64,000 nt of DNA from Plotosus lineatus (GCA_024760905.1 CM045750.1:13614419-13678418), one strand, 5' to 3'. Counted from the stretch's first letter, positions 1-13,537 are shown. The notes: generated from the sequence alone by a model not told the origin. Numbers and translations are program-made.

Positions 1-486
1 ACTGGTTTATTTGCCAAGTTACCAATTTTATATTTAACAAAACATAAAGATATAATATATACTTGATGCCTCTGTATAGGGGAGTTGTACAGAACCCAGA
101 ATTAAAGGCATGTTTGTATACAAATGTCTTCCTTCAGACCTAAACTCGCTTAGTTTCCTCTGTGTAGCTTTATATTCATCAAGAAAAGAGGAAATCGAAA
201 ACAAACAAATAACTAAACCATGAGCCACCCTGGAAAGAGCCAATTCTTCAGGCTATACACGCAAACATCATAAACCATATGGATGTGCCATGATCATCAG
301 TGGATGCACAAAACAGCCAGAAGTGGTGGATAAGGCGATGTTGCTACATAAGAAACATGACATAATGGTCAGTGATGGCATATGCTTCAGCCACAGTGAT
401 GAGATGTTCCAAAGAAAAACAGGTCTCGTATAGCTCTCAGAATAGAATAGGAGTGGCTGGAGATGGATAAAGAAAAAAAGAGAGCG
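1..486. other. No recognisable feature
   Basis: AT-rich sequence with short random open frames only. I see no exon-like segment, transposon end or tandem repeat until the GA/TA tract begins near 487. Confidence 0.6.
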
Positions 487-2165
<1,679 letters not shown>

Positions 2166-2936
2166 AACATACCATACGACAACATTAAGATTAATTCCCT
2201 CAGAGTCAGGTATACTGATACAAGATAACAGTGGAATATTAGTGATACCAGAACTAAGCCCTTTTTACAAGCTCAGCTGTTCTGTCTGCCCAGTTCCTGT
2301 GAGAATTTCACTTGGAGATCTTGTGCCAGTCTGACCTACTGCAACAATAAAATCGTGATCTCAGGAAAAATCAGGAGTCGGGAGTCAACTACTAATGGTT
2401 TAATGAGGTTTATTACTCCAAAATTGCTTTGAGAATATCAACTACGTACTCACCAGTTTCACTCTGCCAGATTACTGGAAAAAAAAAAAATCTATTGATT
2501 TAAAAAAAAAAAAAAAGACAACTGAATTCCACACCAGAGAGAAAGGCCATCGGCAAACAACATGGGTGTTTATTACTTTAATAAAATCTGAAGTCTACAA
2601 TTATTAACTTGCCATGATACCATGTGGGGTGAGCAAAGCACACAGGCAATTTCCTGACCCAGAGATGTCCTAAAGAGAAAAATTACAAAACAGGCTGCAG
2701 AGAAGGGCAGACCTGCTCAATCGACAGAGATTCCTCACAGCAGAAAGTGCAGAAAGTGCTATTCTGACTCTGTTAGTTTTTCTGTAACATCAGCTTCTTT
2801 ACAGCAGGGATTATTTCCAACAGTCCACACAACCGTCCAAAGACTCCTTTCAAAAAGCCCAGGTTGACCCGACAATTACTCTGTTGACTGTAGAAGAGAA
2901 ATCCAAAAGGTTTTATACAATCTGACTCTGGTAAAG
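2166..2936. other. No recognisable gene; A-rich tracts
   Basis: Unique-looking sequence with A-rich runs at about 2479-2516. No coding pattern or transposon terminus is recognised. Confidence 0.55.
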
Positions 2937-3267
2937 ACGGCAGTGGTGGCCTGGTGGTAAATGTGCCGGATCACTGATCCTAAGGTTGGGGGTTCAAGTC
3001 CCACTCTCAACGGGTGGTTCCCCCCCCCGTTCAGTTAACTGGGTTATAAAAGGCCAGCTATATCTCTCACCGTCTATGGCGTGAGGCACGTAAAACAATC
3101 ATTGCTGGCTTTCGACAAAAGTAGGCTGCAAAGCTGTCGACGCATTTCTGCCCTGCGATGGCCTATCAGGGTGTACTCTGCCCTCACCCTGCGTCAGCTG
3201 GGATGGGCGCCAGCCTCCTTGAGACCCTAATTAGGATTAAGCGGTTCAGAAAATGAATGAATGAATG
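2937..3267 (+). mobile_element. tRNA-derived SINE, tail type A
   Basis: The head carries an A-box-like TGGCCTGGTGG and a B-box-like GGTTCAAGTCC, the internal RNA polymerase III promoter of a tRNA-related SINE. The body contains the family landmarks AACTGGGTTAT, TCTCTCACCGTCTATGG, GCTTTCGACAAAAGTAG and CCCTGCGATGGCC. It ends in tail A (GATTAAGCGGTTCAGAAAAT then (GAAT)n). An imperfect target duplication flanks it: GACTCTGGTAAAG at 2924-2936 and GACTCCGGTTAAG at 3268-3280. Confidence 0.88.
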
Positions 3268-3280
3268 GACTCCGGTTAAG

Positions 3281-3612
3281 TCTACCCTCAGACCGACCCA
3301 CGATATGCGATCTTTAAAAATCAAACACTCATTTACTCCTGGTGTTCAGAGTGAGCTACTGTAAACAATTTATACAGTATACTGAAATCTTAAAATAAAA
3401 ACAGTTAACATTTCATAAACCATCAAAAACAAAGCTGAGCTGATTATAGTTTTTCACGTGGAGCAGCATAAAGTTACCCAACAACAATGTGGACCCCTGA
3501 TGGCGAGCACAACCAGCACACAGGCGATTTCACCAAATATTAATAATTAAACTCATCCAAAGTTTAAATATTAGTACAGTGTTGTATAAAACTTAACTGA
3601 TTTCTATGAACT
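3281..3612. other. No recognisable feature
   Basis: Spacer between two SINEs. AT-rich, with no recognised element or exon. Confidence 0.5.
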
Positions 3613-3631
3613 ATTCAAGGTCTGAAAAAGG

Positions 3632-3960
3632 GGCAGTGGTGGCCTGGTGGTAAAGAGCGCTGGATCGCTGATCCTAAGGTTGGGGGTTCGAGTCCCACTC
3701 TCCACAAGGTTGCCCCCCCCATGTGCAGCTAACTGGGTTATCAAAGGCCGGCCATGTCTCTCACTGTCTATGGTGTGATCTTCATGTAAAAGAACCAGTG
3801 CTGACTTTCGACAAGAGTAGCCGCATAGCAACAGGGTTGTGTCAGGAAGTGCATCCGACGTAAAAACCTATACCAAATCGAATATGCGAATTATTAATAT
3901 AACTTCTATGAAGATGTGGCAAGACCCAAAAGGGAACAGCTGAAAGGGAAAAAAAAAAAG
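3632..3960 (+). mobile_element. tRNA-derived SINE, tail type B (RTE-like tail)
   Basis: Good A box (TGGCCTGGTGG, 3640-3650) and consensus B box (GGTTCGAGTCC, 3685-3695). The body matches the other SINEs, but after the CTTTCGACAAGAGTAG landmark it switches to tail B: a CAGGAAGTGCATCCGACG segment followed by GGGAACAGCTGAAAGG and an A-rich end. It is flanked by a 16-bp target duplication with two mismatches (3613-3628, 3961-3976). A run of C at 3713-3720 marks the head-body junction. Confidence 0.9.
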
Positions 3961-4452
3961 ATTCAAGGTTGGAAAACTGCATCTTTTTTATTATTGATTT
4001 GTTTTTTTTTAATTTTATGTAATTAAATGCGCTGAGAAAAGATTTTATGTAGAATTTTCAGGAAATACCTGTTCACAAATCACACCTGTTCTTCATGCAG
4101 CTCATTACCCAGCACATGTATTGAATATTTTCTGTGCTTCTGTGTGCAGTATTAAAAGTCCCAACCTGTCTCTTTATTAGAAAGCTTTTGTTTATGCCAC
4201 TGTTTGTTTAGTTCAGTTCAATTCAGTTTTACTTGTACAGTGATACCTCAGCTCACGAACATAATTGGTTCCCAGAAAGTGTGTGTAAGGCGAAAAGTTC
4301 GTCTTCCGAACATTTATTTCCCATAAGAAACCGTCTGACTCCCCTTTACAGCTTTTTATGATGAGCCTTTATCAGGTTTTTATGATCCATCCATGCAGTT
4401 CTACATCTTATATAACACTTCATCACAATTGATGTTAGCCATTTTATTTATT

Positions 4453-4461
<9 letters not shown>

Positions 4462-4511
<50 letters not shown>

Positions 4512-4523
4512 ATATATATATAT
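4462..4523. repeat. (TG)n with flanking (TA)n
   Basis: About 24 TG units followed by a short TA stretch, sitting between the two copies of the Tigger-like left end. The reverse-complement counterpart is the (CA)n at about 13296-13330. Confidence 0.95.
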
Positions 4524-4878
4524 ACAGTGATACCTCTGCTCACGAACATAATTGGTTCCCAGAAAGTGTGTGTGAGGCGAAAAGTTCGTCTTCCGAACAT
4601 TTATTTCCCATAAGAAACCATTAAAATGAGAATAATCCGTTCCCAGGTCCCCATAAAACATAATTTTCTACTAAATAAGCCTTAAAACTACACAAAAATA
4701 TACCTTATTTTATGTATAATAAATGTGCTATTGTATTGTAATTAAAGAAATAAACTGTACTGTATAATAAAGTGGTTTTATTTACCTTTGTGATGGTAGT
4801 TGACGGCTTGATGGAATGGAGTGGGAGGAGGAGGAGAGAGGGAGGGACTTACTGTTTGGAAGGAGAGTTTGGAAACGC

Positions 4879-5103
4879 CTACTGTTTGGAAACACCCTGA
4901 GCCACACACGCACCCTTAATAGCTTCCTTGTTCTTAAGGATGGGAGCAATGGTAGACTTAGCGTACTGGTACTGGGACGCTGAGTCACACAAACGCACAC
5001 CTCGTTCGTGGTTTTCAATGATCTCCGCCTGTGGTGGGGTCTTTTTCGGTCCCATAATAGCAAAAGTACACTCAATATGGTCCAAAATGTCTAGCAAACA
5101 CAA
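4879..5103 (-). CDS. Truncated Tigger-like transposase: N-terminal helix-turn-helix only
   Basis: A 74-codon open frame. The natural start is probably the internal Met before GPKKTPPQAE (about residue 17). From there the pattern, with ENHERG, CDSASQYQYAKSTI and PILKNKE, matches the N-terminal psq/CENP-B-type helix-turn-helix of pogo/Tigger transposases, which binds the transposon ends. The frame stops at GVSKQ. The second DNA-binding domain and the DDE catalytic domain are absent, so it cannot catalyse transposition. The copy at 12063-12287 has the same length with four replacements. A host role is not shown; a DNA-binding peptide is only a possibility. Confidence 0.6.
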   Translation of the reverse strand: MCLLDILDHIECTFAIMGPKKTPPQAEIIENHERGVRLCDSASQYQYAKSTIAPILKNKEAIKGACVAQGVSKQ

Positions 5104-5640
5104 ACCACTTCCGCATTCAAAGAAAGGGGGTGACGAACTGGGACGCCGTGAGCGTGCGTCAGCTTCTCATGGCCGCCATCGTGGCGCTGTTCGACCGTGT
5201 GGTTTGGTTCGTCCGTCAAAAACTAGTTCGTCAGCAGAGAATATCTGCTCGTGAATTTAATGTTCTTGAGGCGAAAAGTTCGTGCGCTTAAGTGTTCGTC
5301 AGCGGAGGTTTTACTGTATATCACTTTTTATAATTAATATTGTCAGAACGCAGCTTTTACATTGTAAATAAAGTTTAAAAAAAAAAAAGAATTTAAACTC
5401 ATAATTTTTAATATTTCTTTACAAAACCTACACATCCATAAAGTATAAGCTCCCGATGACAGTGGCAAGAAAAACGTCCCTCAGATGGCACGATGAAGAA
5501 ACCTTGAGAGGAACCAGACTCCGAATAGAAGCCCACCCTGATTTGGGTGAAACCAGATAAAATTACAAACACTACAGCACAAACTTCAGGAATAGTTGAA
5601 CATGAAGTCTAGCTGGTCTATCTTCTCCAAGTAATGGGAA

Positions 5641-6039
5641 CTGGATCCCTAAATCATTTCAGTTAAAGTGTTTTGACCTCGGCTTCTATATTGATTACGA
5701 TTCTGTCTACATTGCTCTGATTGTCCATGTTTAACCTTCTCGCCTGTTTTCTGTTCATTACCTTGAATTTGTCTCTGATATCTCTGTCTGCCACCGAGTC
5801 TGAACCCTGCGTGTTTACATAACTATACTCATGGATCATACTTGTCTGCATACCTCTGTTAAATAATTTTATTTATATTTTCAAATGCATCTTTTCCTTC
5901 TGTAGAAAGTTTGGTACATTATTTTCTAGAAAACTAATTTCTATTAATATTTATTAACATTTTGTATTATAATAAATATATGAGTGGTGATCAGAGGACA
6001 CAGCAGTGGTTTGGATTGGAGTCTCACAAAGAGATCTCC
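5641..6039. other. No recognisable feature
   Basis: AT-rich sequence. A 62-codon minus-strand frame at 5663-5851 has no recognised similarity and no supporting splice or promoter signals. Confidence 0.5.
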
Positions 6040-6225
6040 TCTGTGGTGTTTGCATCTTCTCTCTGCTTGTTTGGGTTTCCTCAGGGTAGTCCTGTTTTCT
6101 CCCACAGTCGAAACGCTTGGCTTATCCATAGGTGTGCGTTAACCCTGTTCTGACCCGTTCAAGGTGTGATCGGCTTCCTGCCTGAAGTGAGCTGGGATAC
6201 TGTGGGTGTATACACACAAACATAC
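6040..6225 (+). repeat. Fragment of a common fish SINE-like repeat
   Basis: The order GGGTTTCCTCAGGGTAGTCC, TTTTCTCCCACAG, GTGTGCGTTAACCCTGTTC and GTGAGCTGGGATACTG matches the middle of a ubiquitous teleost SINE-like repeat. Both ends are missing or too diverged to place. Confidence 0.5.
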
Positions 6226-6575
6226 TGACATGCTCTGCCCTGCCAAAGATAGCTGCCATCTGTACTGTAAGACCTTAGAAGAAAAAAGGTGGATATCAAC
6301 ATAATTACAATTAAAAAAATCTGGAACTGTACGTAATAGATTTCCAGTTAAAATGCGATCACTGAGAAATAAATCCGCTGCATTGACCTTGTGTGCTGTG
6401 AATTATCATCCGTCCTGAATTCATCGCTGAATCATCCTCATTTTAACTTAAATGCGGCTTTTGAGCGATTGGTTGGCGATGCGACGCGTAAACTGGAGAA
6501 AATGCGCCAGTAATGGACAACGATGGTACTGCAAGCACAGTGCAGATCTAAATAATGAAATAATGTCCTATAAAT

Positions 6576-6923
6576 CAATGGTCTCCACCTTTTTTGCACC
6601 AAGGACCGGTTTTATGTATGAAAATGTTTCCGCGGACCGGTTAGAGTCTACTCCGTAGTCTTGTTTTAGTGGGCGTCACTGAAGAAAACCCCGCCTCACA
6701 AAGATATGTGGTTGAAAACGGAAGAAGGGCCTTCACATATGTTTCCGTGACAATGACAAAAACAGTCGTTTTTTAAAATAAGACTCGGAAGCTCGGGAAA
6801 AAAATAAAATAAAATAAAATAAATAAATAAATAATTTGTACCATGAAAGATTTTGTTTGCGGAACGGTATCAAATGTTCCACGGACAGGTATCGGTCTGT
6901 GGACCAGAGGTTGGGGACCCCTG
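6576..6923. mobile_element. hAT-type MITE
   Basis: Inverted ends: CAATGGTCTCCACC then TTTTTTGCACCAAGGACCGG on the left, and CCAGAGGTTGGGGACCCCTG on the right. The flanks CTATAAAT (6568-6575) and CTATCGAT (6924-6931) match at six of eight positions, as expected for an old 8-bp hAT target duplication. At 348 bp it has no transposase coding. The ACCAAGGACCGG motif is typical of widespread vertebrate hAT MITEs. Confidence 0.8.
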
Positions 6924-7039
6924 CTATCGATCAGTCGGGGTCAACTCGGGGATTACTGCAAATCGTATGTCATTAAGCAATGTGTTGGCAAAAACATGCA
7001 GGCCTAAGCTAGCCATGGGTAAATACATGGATCTGGTGT

Positions 7040-7146
<107 letters not shown>

Positions 7147-8309
7147 CATTTTAGGTGGTAATGAAAACATGCAAACCGTAAGAAGCAGAGGAGCAGCGAG
7201 GGAAAAAGAAGGGTAAATACGTAGAAGAGTTCCCTCATCGCATTGGGAGCTGTCTTGGTGATAAACTGCATCGCAAAAAAAAAATGCTACTGAATATTTG
7301 ATTTATACGTATGAATACTGTACAACTATAAAATAAACAATCCCTTTGGTACATTTATTCGGTACAAATAAAAATCAATCTGCAGCAAATATCTTGACAG
7401 AGAATACTAGTATATGACATACCTTATGATTATGAACTTATAATTCGTAAGTTCAATCACATGACTACTGACGACTGCACATGTGCTGTATAATTATACT
7501 GCTGATTAATTAACATCATGTCAGCCTAGTTTTCAACATTGTGATTGGTTAAGTGAGAGGCAGTTGAAGAAAGTGAGGCAAAGCATGTCAAGTAGAAAGG
7601 ATGAATATTTTCAAATTTCCATCTCTTTGATGTAGTAGTGCCCTCGGTAGTGTACAGCAGCCATTACGTCATACTTTGCATCGTGTGCTTTAATGGGGAG
7701 CAAGGAGTCGTTCGAGGTTTGACCCGTAAAAGCACCTCTGTATAAGTTTAAGTTTGATTATTCAGAACACTTTAAAGTTTAATAATTAAAGTGAATCTTT
7801 CCAACTTGACAATTAAAATAACACTTTTCCCGATCAGTCTCTGAAATAAGCAGATTTCAGCAGTTCTACCCGAAAAGTGTCCTATTTCAGAGATTATTCC
7901 AAAAGACCTGGGGGTTCATGTACAAAGACTTGCATGGAATTCATGCTGAATATGGCGGATGCTTAAATCCAGAAAATGTCACAAGCACAAACACATTCAG
8001 ATGTATGAATCTGTGTGTACGCATCAATCCAAGCACAGTTCCTTCGAACATCTGAATCAATGTGGAATTGAGGGAATTAAACAGTGTAAGTAATTATGTA
8101 TTTGCTCGGTCACATAGTCTTTTTCATAATGTTTTAAACTTTAGTGCTCAGCATGAACATGAAATCAAGCATAAATACATTTATCTGTAAGAGAATGAGT
8201 GTTAGAAAAAAAAAGGAAAAAAAAAATTCTTACTCAAAATCAGAGCCATTCTACAATCTACATGCAGACCTGCAAATGACAGCGTCCTGACACACACTAC
8301 ATTTATATA
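7147..8309. other. No recognisable gene
   Basis: Unique-looking AT-rich sequence. I find no exon with plausible splice sites and no transposon end. Confidence 0.5.
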
Positions 8310-8799
8310 CAGGGATCCCTCACTTTCCGCGGTTAAAATTGGGACCGAGACCCCCCGCGACAACCGAATTCCATGCTGTAGTATCAACCCCCCCCCCCCC
8401 CCCCGACTGATGTATACATACATGTATATATAATATCAACAAATACATATTCCATGCTATAAATGCTTATAATCAGAATTAAACATTAAAAAATAATGCA
8501 CAAGATGTAAATAAAATATAAATACAAACACATACAGATGCGTATCTCACAAAAATGTAAGTAGTTTAGATGGGAGGTTTTGGGTTGTATTTTGTTTTGT
8601 GTTTGCTTAGGTTTTTTTTTTTTTTTTTTTTTGCATAATTGGCCTTGTTTTGCAGCATTTTCCTTAACTGTTTCCCCTATTCTTGCTTAATTTCCTTATT
8701 TTTTAATTCGATGAATATCTAAAAAACAAAAAACAAAAAAAAACCCTGCAATCCACTGAAGCTGTATGAATTGAAGCGCGAAGTAGCCAGGGATCGCTG
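8310..8799 (+). mobile_element. CAGGGATCC-type MITE, copy 1 (complete)
   Basis: It begins TA-CAGGGATCCCTCACTTTCC and ends GAAGTAGCCAGGGATCGCTG-TA. The ends are inverted repeats beginning CAG and the target is TA, as in the Tc1/mariner/pogo superfamily. It holds a C run (about 8390-8404) and a T run (about 8611-8632). No coding capacity is seen. Relatives are at 14528-15124, 21365-22406, 41308-41570 and 46758-47270. Confidence 0.85.
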
Positions 8800-11700
8800 T
8801 ATTAAGATTTTTATAATTCTGTATGGTCTACATATGTGTGGGGTGACGGGATTATACATACGCAGGAAAATACCAATAGAAATCTCCTGCAGAAAAATTA
8901 TACGAAAGTAAATATTGGCAGAAAATTAAAGCTAAAGATTTGATTTTTCTTCTCGGACATATTATTCAGATTTTTGATTATTAATATTAAATCATCAATG
9001 TGTCGGCAGCACTTTAGCTGGTGCAGGTGGATCGCGTTTATATTCCGTTTGATATACAGGGACAGCAGATACCGCCAAGGTTTCTAAACATGATTAAAGT
9101 CCTAATACAGAAAAGAAAGTTCTAATGTAGAAACGTAGGTTCATTTTTTTAACATTTTACTCTAAACATACATTTATTATTGAGATATTTGAATGTTTAT
9201 TGGACCCCAAACAGAAGCTGGCACGGGGCCCCCAAAAGCTTGAAATGTCCCCGCTTAAAGTCGATGGTGATCAGTTTGAAAGGAAAGCGGGTGGGTACAA
9301 AATGACCCGTGAATCTTTCAGTGACAGGAAATGCATCACTAAGCAATAAGTTTCTCGTTACTTCCTGACTGTTAGACCACAGACAGCAGAACACTTCTCT
9401 CTCTATCAGAATGGAAACTTCTCCTGTACTCCTCCTTCACTGTTGCTTTTCTGGGGGGTTCAAGGATAGTAGTTAATAGTTAAATGCTTCCATGATGTTG
9501 GTTGTAATGTAATGACCATGTTTAGGATTCACTGCTCATAAAATATAACATGCATGGTGATGAGGATTACTCATAATATACACTATTTTTTTTTTTTTTT
9601 TTTTTTTTTTTTATAGAATACAGAGGCACGCCGGCCTGCTAGTCATTGTTGCGTGCAGTTTAATTTTTTCAGCATGAACTGCTAACTTACCTCCACAGTT
9701 CAGAAGAGAAGTGTCTTACAAGTACGTTTTCAAAAAGATTATTTTAGAAATAAAGCTAAATATGTTTCAGCTCTGAAACTAAATGTAAACCGACGCTGAT
9801 AGCAATCATTGCATATTATTGAAATACAGTACAGTATTTATTTACGAAAAAGGTACTACTCGTTTACTGTGCACCTGCTACACATGGCAGTTAGATTTAC
9901 TACTGCGCAAGGTTTAAAATAAATTCGAGTAAAATCAGTGAAAGACGGTTGCAGGGCTGAATATATCATGCCCCTCACAGGCCGTGTTCTGAGACTCGGA
10001 TGAAAAGGAACAGAACACGGTACACCACTACTCACTTCCTCTCTCACACATCTCACCGAGGTGCTCTGAACATTTGTTCCACAACACGGAGTTACTTCCC
10101 TTAATTAAATATGATCTTTTTATTATTATTTTTTCATTTATTACAAAAAAATAATTAAAGGGAGTTCTCTTTTTATGAAATATTAGCATAAAACACAAAT
10201 GTCTTACCAATGGAGACCCAATCAACCACTCCAAATCCACTAACTTGATAAATAAGGCAAGAGAAACATTCACAATGATCTATTTCTACAATGTGGCAAC
10301 AGGCCACACGCCATACATAGGAAGAACTACCCAAATTGTGAAAACAAGACCGGAAATCATAGCAGAGAAGATGCGTTCTACCGTTTAATAAAATACAATT
10401 TAGGATTATAGCCTGTGAGACCACCACTGATAAAAGTATACGAGTCATACCATTAGATCGATAAAATAATGAAGTATAGTAAGCATGCACGAATACACAG
10501 TGTGGCTAAAAATATAAAATGTGAAGTTTTCTTGCACTTTGTTCTCTTAGTTTAATAATATCCGAATATTTATTAGAATAAAATGTTCAAGGTAAAATTG
10601 TTTTCTTATTTTGTTTCATTATTTTTGGCGGTAATTCAACGATGGTCTCAGATATAAAGTCTTAGTGTGAGAAATATGAATGTTTTGGTTTCAGTAGAAA
10701 AAAACTGCATTGCATGACAGAACTGGAGAAACAAACTATTCATGCTTTCACTCGACTTTAACCTTCGTTAAATCTATGCAAATGAGAAGCCCGTCATGTA
10801 CTTTACGCTATGGATGATTATTAACAGATTCTACAGTGTGTTATTGTATGTTTTTCATTTGTATTAAATAAAACTGTAGCGAATTGCTTAATGATATAAT
10901 TTAAGATTAATGACCTACTCACTCATTTTCTCTAATCTACTCTTGGGGATAAATGTAATGCCTACTCAGTATAATGTTTCACAAAGAAATATCTCGAATA
11001 GACTCGTACAATACAAAGCTATTAACGTCCCTCTTGAATTCCGTGTAGGGTGTACTATAGTGAAAGAGCGCCACCCCCGCCATCTTGACTCGCCCATGTT
11101 TTTAGCGTCATACCAATACCAACATGTTCTAGCATATGCCTACTGAAGGCAAGAGCAGAGAGAGAACTTGGAATATACGAGCAAAACATGCCTCTCTCAT
11201 GCCCTCATATTTCACCTGCAATAAAAAAACACAAGTACATGATACTACCGCTACACAAAACAGCTGCAATCAAACCATACATCTGGTTTTCTACATGAAA
11301 TGGCAATGCACTTCGGACCTCTAATTCTCAAATCTACCTCCATGTATGCTCGTGTAGAATACTTAAAACTATTTCTGAGGAATCACACCTACGGGCTGAA
11401 GTTACAGAGATGCCAAAGCTGGCTGCAAAAATACAGAAGGCATTCCAAACAGGTCTGGACACAAGCTGCATAATGTCTGAACTGAACATACATCAACCCA
11501 GTAATCTGCACCTTCAATGCAAAACTACTCAATATGAATACTTGATATTCTCATCTTTACAGAATGTTTTCAGTTGCACGTTTCAGACACTTGATCTCGC
11601 ACCACTTTTAAATATCACGGTGATGATACACATATACGTAATTCAGGGTTCCTCCAAGGATGTTCTCATAAAAATAATCACTTAGAATTTTCTCGTTTCT

Positions 11701-11849
11701 GGAAAGTAATATTTCAGTGAACATTTTTATTTGTATATTTACAGTGTTGTCTGCTGTTATAAGCATCCCTTATAAGGATTGGTAAAATAAATAACTAAAT
11801 AAAAAAGGTTGCAAAAAAAAAATTACATCTTTTTGGTGACAATGAGCTA
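8800..11849. other. About 3 kb with no recognisable gene
   Basis: Mostly unique-looking sequence with a T run at about 9583-9613. Short frames (9856-10056, 10028-10273, 10173-10490, 10910-11146 and others) have no recognised domain, and I could not tie them to splice sites. This is one of the longer transposon-poor stretches, so it could hide conserved non-coding elements. Confidence 0.5.
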
Positions 11850-12635
11850 CAGTAAAACCTCCGCTGACGAACGCTTAAGCTCACGAACTTTTCGCCTCAA
11901 GAACATTAAATTTGCGAGCATATAGTCTCTGCTGACGAACTAGTTTTCGGCGGACGAACCAAACCACGCGGTCGAACAGCGCCACGGTGGCGGACACGAG
12001 AAGCTGACGCACGCTCACGGCGTCCCAGTTCATCACCCTCTTTCTTTGAGTGCGGAAGTGGTTTGTGTTTGATAGACATTTTGGACCATATCGAGTGTAC
12101 TTTTGCTATTATGGGACCGAAAAAGATCCCACCACAGGCGGAGATCATTGAAAACCACGAACGAGGTGTGCGTTTGTGTGACTCAGCGTCCCAGTACCAG
12201 TACGCTAAGTCTACCATTGCTCCCATCCTTAAGAACAAGGAAGGTATTAAGGGTGCGTGTGTGGCTAAGGGCGTTTCCAAACAGTAGGCGTTTCCAAACT
12301 CTCCTTCCAAACAGTAAGTCCCTCCCTCCCTCCTCCTCCCACTCCATTCCATCAAGCCATCAACTACCATCACAAAGGTAAATAAAACCACTTTATTATA
12401 CAGTACAGTTTATTTCTTTAATTACAATACAATAGACATTTATTCTACATAAAATAAGGTATATTTTTGTGTAGTTTTAAGGCTTATTTAGTAGAAAATT
12501 ATGTTTTATGGACCTGGGAACGGATTATTCTCATTTTAATGGTTTCTTATGGGAAATAAATGTTCGGAAGACGAACTTTTCGCCTCACACACACTTTCAG
12601 GGAACCAATTATGTTCGTGAGCAGAGGTATCACTG
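11850..12635 (+). mobile_element. Tigger/pogo-like non-autonomous transposon, second copy
   Basis: It starts TA-CAGTAAAACCTCCGCTGACG and ends with the inner left terminus GTGAGCAGAGGTATCACTG. It is the inverted counterpart of 4525-5316. Beyond the RTE insertion, the (CA)n and the shared segment at 13331-13452 continue the composite structure, but the outer left terminus found at 4238 is missing here. The encoded ORF is in the sense direction. Confidence 0.85.
12063..12287 (+). CDS. Truncated Tigger-like transposase: N-terminal helix-turn-helix only
   Basis: A 74-codon frame, equal in length to the one at 4879-5103. Four residues differ by eye (positions 4, 22, 61 and 69). It carries the same psq/CENP-B-like helix-turn-helix signature (ENHERG, AKSTIAPILKNKE) and the same stop after GVSKQ. 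No DDE domain follows before the transposon end. That two separate copies keep the same open frame suggests the truncated form was itself amplified. Whether it is translated is unknown. Confidence 0.6.
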   Translation: MCLIDILDHIECTFAIMGPKKIPPQAEIIENHERGVRLCDSASQYQYAKSTIAPILKNKEGIKGACVAKGVSKQ

Positions 12636-12639
12636 TGTA

Positions 12640-13284
12640 TATCTTCTTTTCTTCTTTTCCTTTCGGCTGTTCCCTTCAGGGGTCGCCACAGCAAATGATC
12701 TGCCTCCATCTCTCCCTATCCTCTGCATCTTCTACTCTTACTCCAACGACCTTCATGTCCGCCTTCCCTGCATCCATAAATCTTCTCTTTGGTTTTCCTC
12801 TGGGCCTTTTGCCTGGTAGTTCCAACCTCAGCATCCTATTACCAATATACTCACTATCCCTCCTCTGTACATGTCCAAACCATCTCAATCTAGCCTCTCT
12901 GACTTTGTCTCCAAAACATCTAACGTGTGCTGTCCCTCTGATGTACTCATTTCTGATCCTATCCATCCTCGTTACTCCCAAAGAGAACCTCAACATTTTC
13001 ATCTCTGCTACCTCCAACTCTGACTCCTGTCTTTTCCCCAGGTCCACTGTCTCTAAACCATACAACATCGCTGGCCTCATCACCGTCTTGTACACTTTTC
13101 CCTTCATTCTTGCCGATACTCTCCTATCACACATCACACCGGACACTTTTCTCCATCCATTCCAACCTGCCTGCACACGCTTCTTCACCTCTTTTCCACA
13201 CTCTCCATTGCTCTGGATTGTTGAGCCTAAGTACTTAAAATCCTCCACCTTCTTTATCTCTGCCCCCTGTAACCTCAAAGTTCC
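12640..13284 (-). mobile_element. 5'-truncated RTE LINE, 3' end fragment
   Basis: The minus strand encodes the C-terminal part of an RTE-type reverse transcriptase: FKYLGSTIQSNGE, GWRKVSGVMCDRR, RPAMLYGLETV, LRWFGHVQRR and the end near ICCGDP, followed by the RTE 3' tail (AAGGGAACAGCCGAAAGG). It interrupts the Tigger-like composite. The unoccupied arrangement is preserved at 4509-4530, where the transposon end runs straight into TATATATACATACACAC. The 5' end is truncated in the region preceding FKYLGST. Confidence 0.9.
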
Positions 13285-13289
13285 TATAT

Positions 13290-13295
<6 letters not shown>

Positions 13296-13338
<43 letters not shown>

Positions 13339-13452
13339 AATAAATAAAATGGCTAACATCAATTGTGATGAAGTGTTATATAAGATGTAGAACTGCATGG
13401 ATGGATCATAAAAACCTGATAAAGGCTCATCATAAAAAGCTGTAAAGGGGAG
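13296..13452. repeat. (CA)n and segment shared with 4331-4508 (inverted)
   Basis: A CA tract and about 120 bp after it (including ATTGTGATGAAGTGTTATAT and CCTGATAAAGGCTCATCAT) are the reverse complement of 4331-4508. Similarity stops at GGGGAGTCAGA. This is part of the composite Tigger-like family. Confidence 0.85.
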
Positions 13453-13537
13453 TCAGAGTACAAGAGTATGAACACAGTATGCAACTCTGGGCGAAGGCAA
13501 GTGTACACCCTAAAAAGCTTATTAAACCACCACAGGC

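Larger units (their letters stand above)
4238..5316 (-). mobile_element. Composite non-autonomous Tigger/pogo-like transposon
   Basis: The ends are inverted (CAGTGATACCTCAGCTCACG on the left; CGGAGGTTTTACTG on the right) and flanked by TA. The left end occurs twice: 4238-4330, then 193 bp of other sequence with a (TG)n tract, then again from 4525. A second copy of the family, including part of that 193-bp segment, is at 11850-13452 in the opposite orientation. Only the N-terminal part of a transposase remains inside. Confidence 0.85.
4205..5640 (+). repeat. Older dispersed repeat (family F) split by a Tigger-like element
   Basis: The left piece (4211-4237, TTCAATTCAGTTTTACTTGT) and the right piece (from 5317, TATATCACTTTTTATAATT onwards, including CGTCCCTCAGATGG and CCTTGAGAGGAACCAGACTC) together match the repeat seen at 46483-47345, 52105-52378 (reverse) and 55975-56310. 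This is a very common teleost repeat. Its integrity across 4238-5316 shows that the whole Tigger-like unit inserted as one block at a TA. Confidence 0.8.

Noticed and set aside
3632..3700. tRNA gene
   Set aside because: A and B boxes are present but the sequence does not fold as a full tRNA and is multicopy with a SINE body.
12560..13339. 259-codon plus-strand frame
   Set aside because: Antisense shadow of the RTE reverse transcriptase coding on the minus strand.
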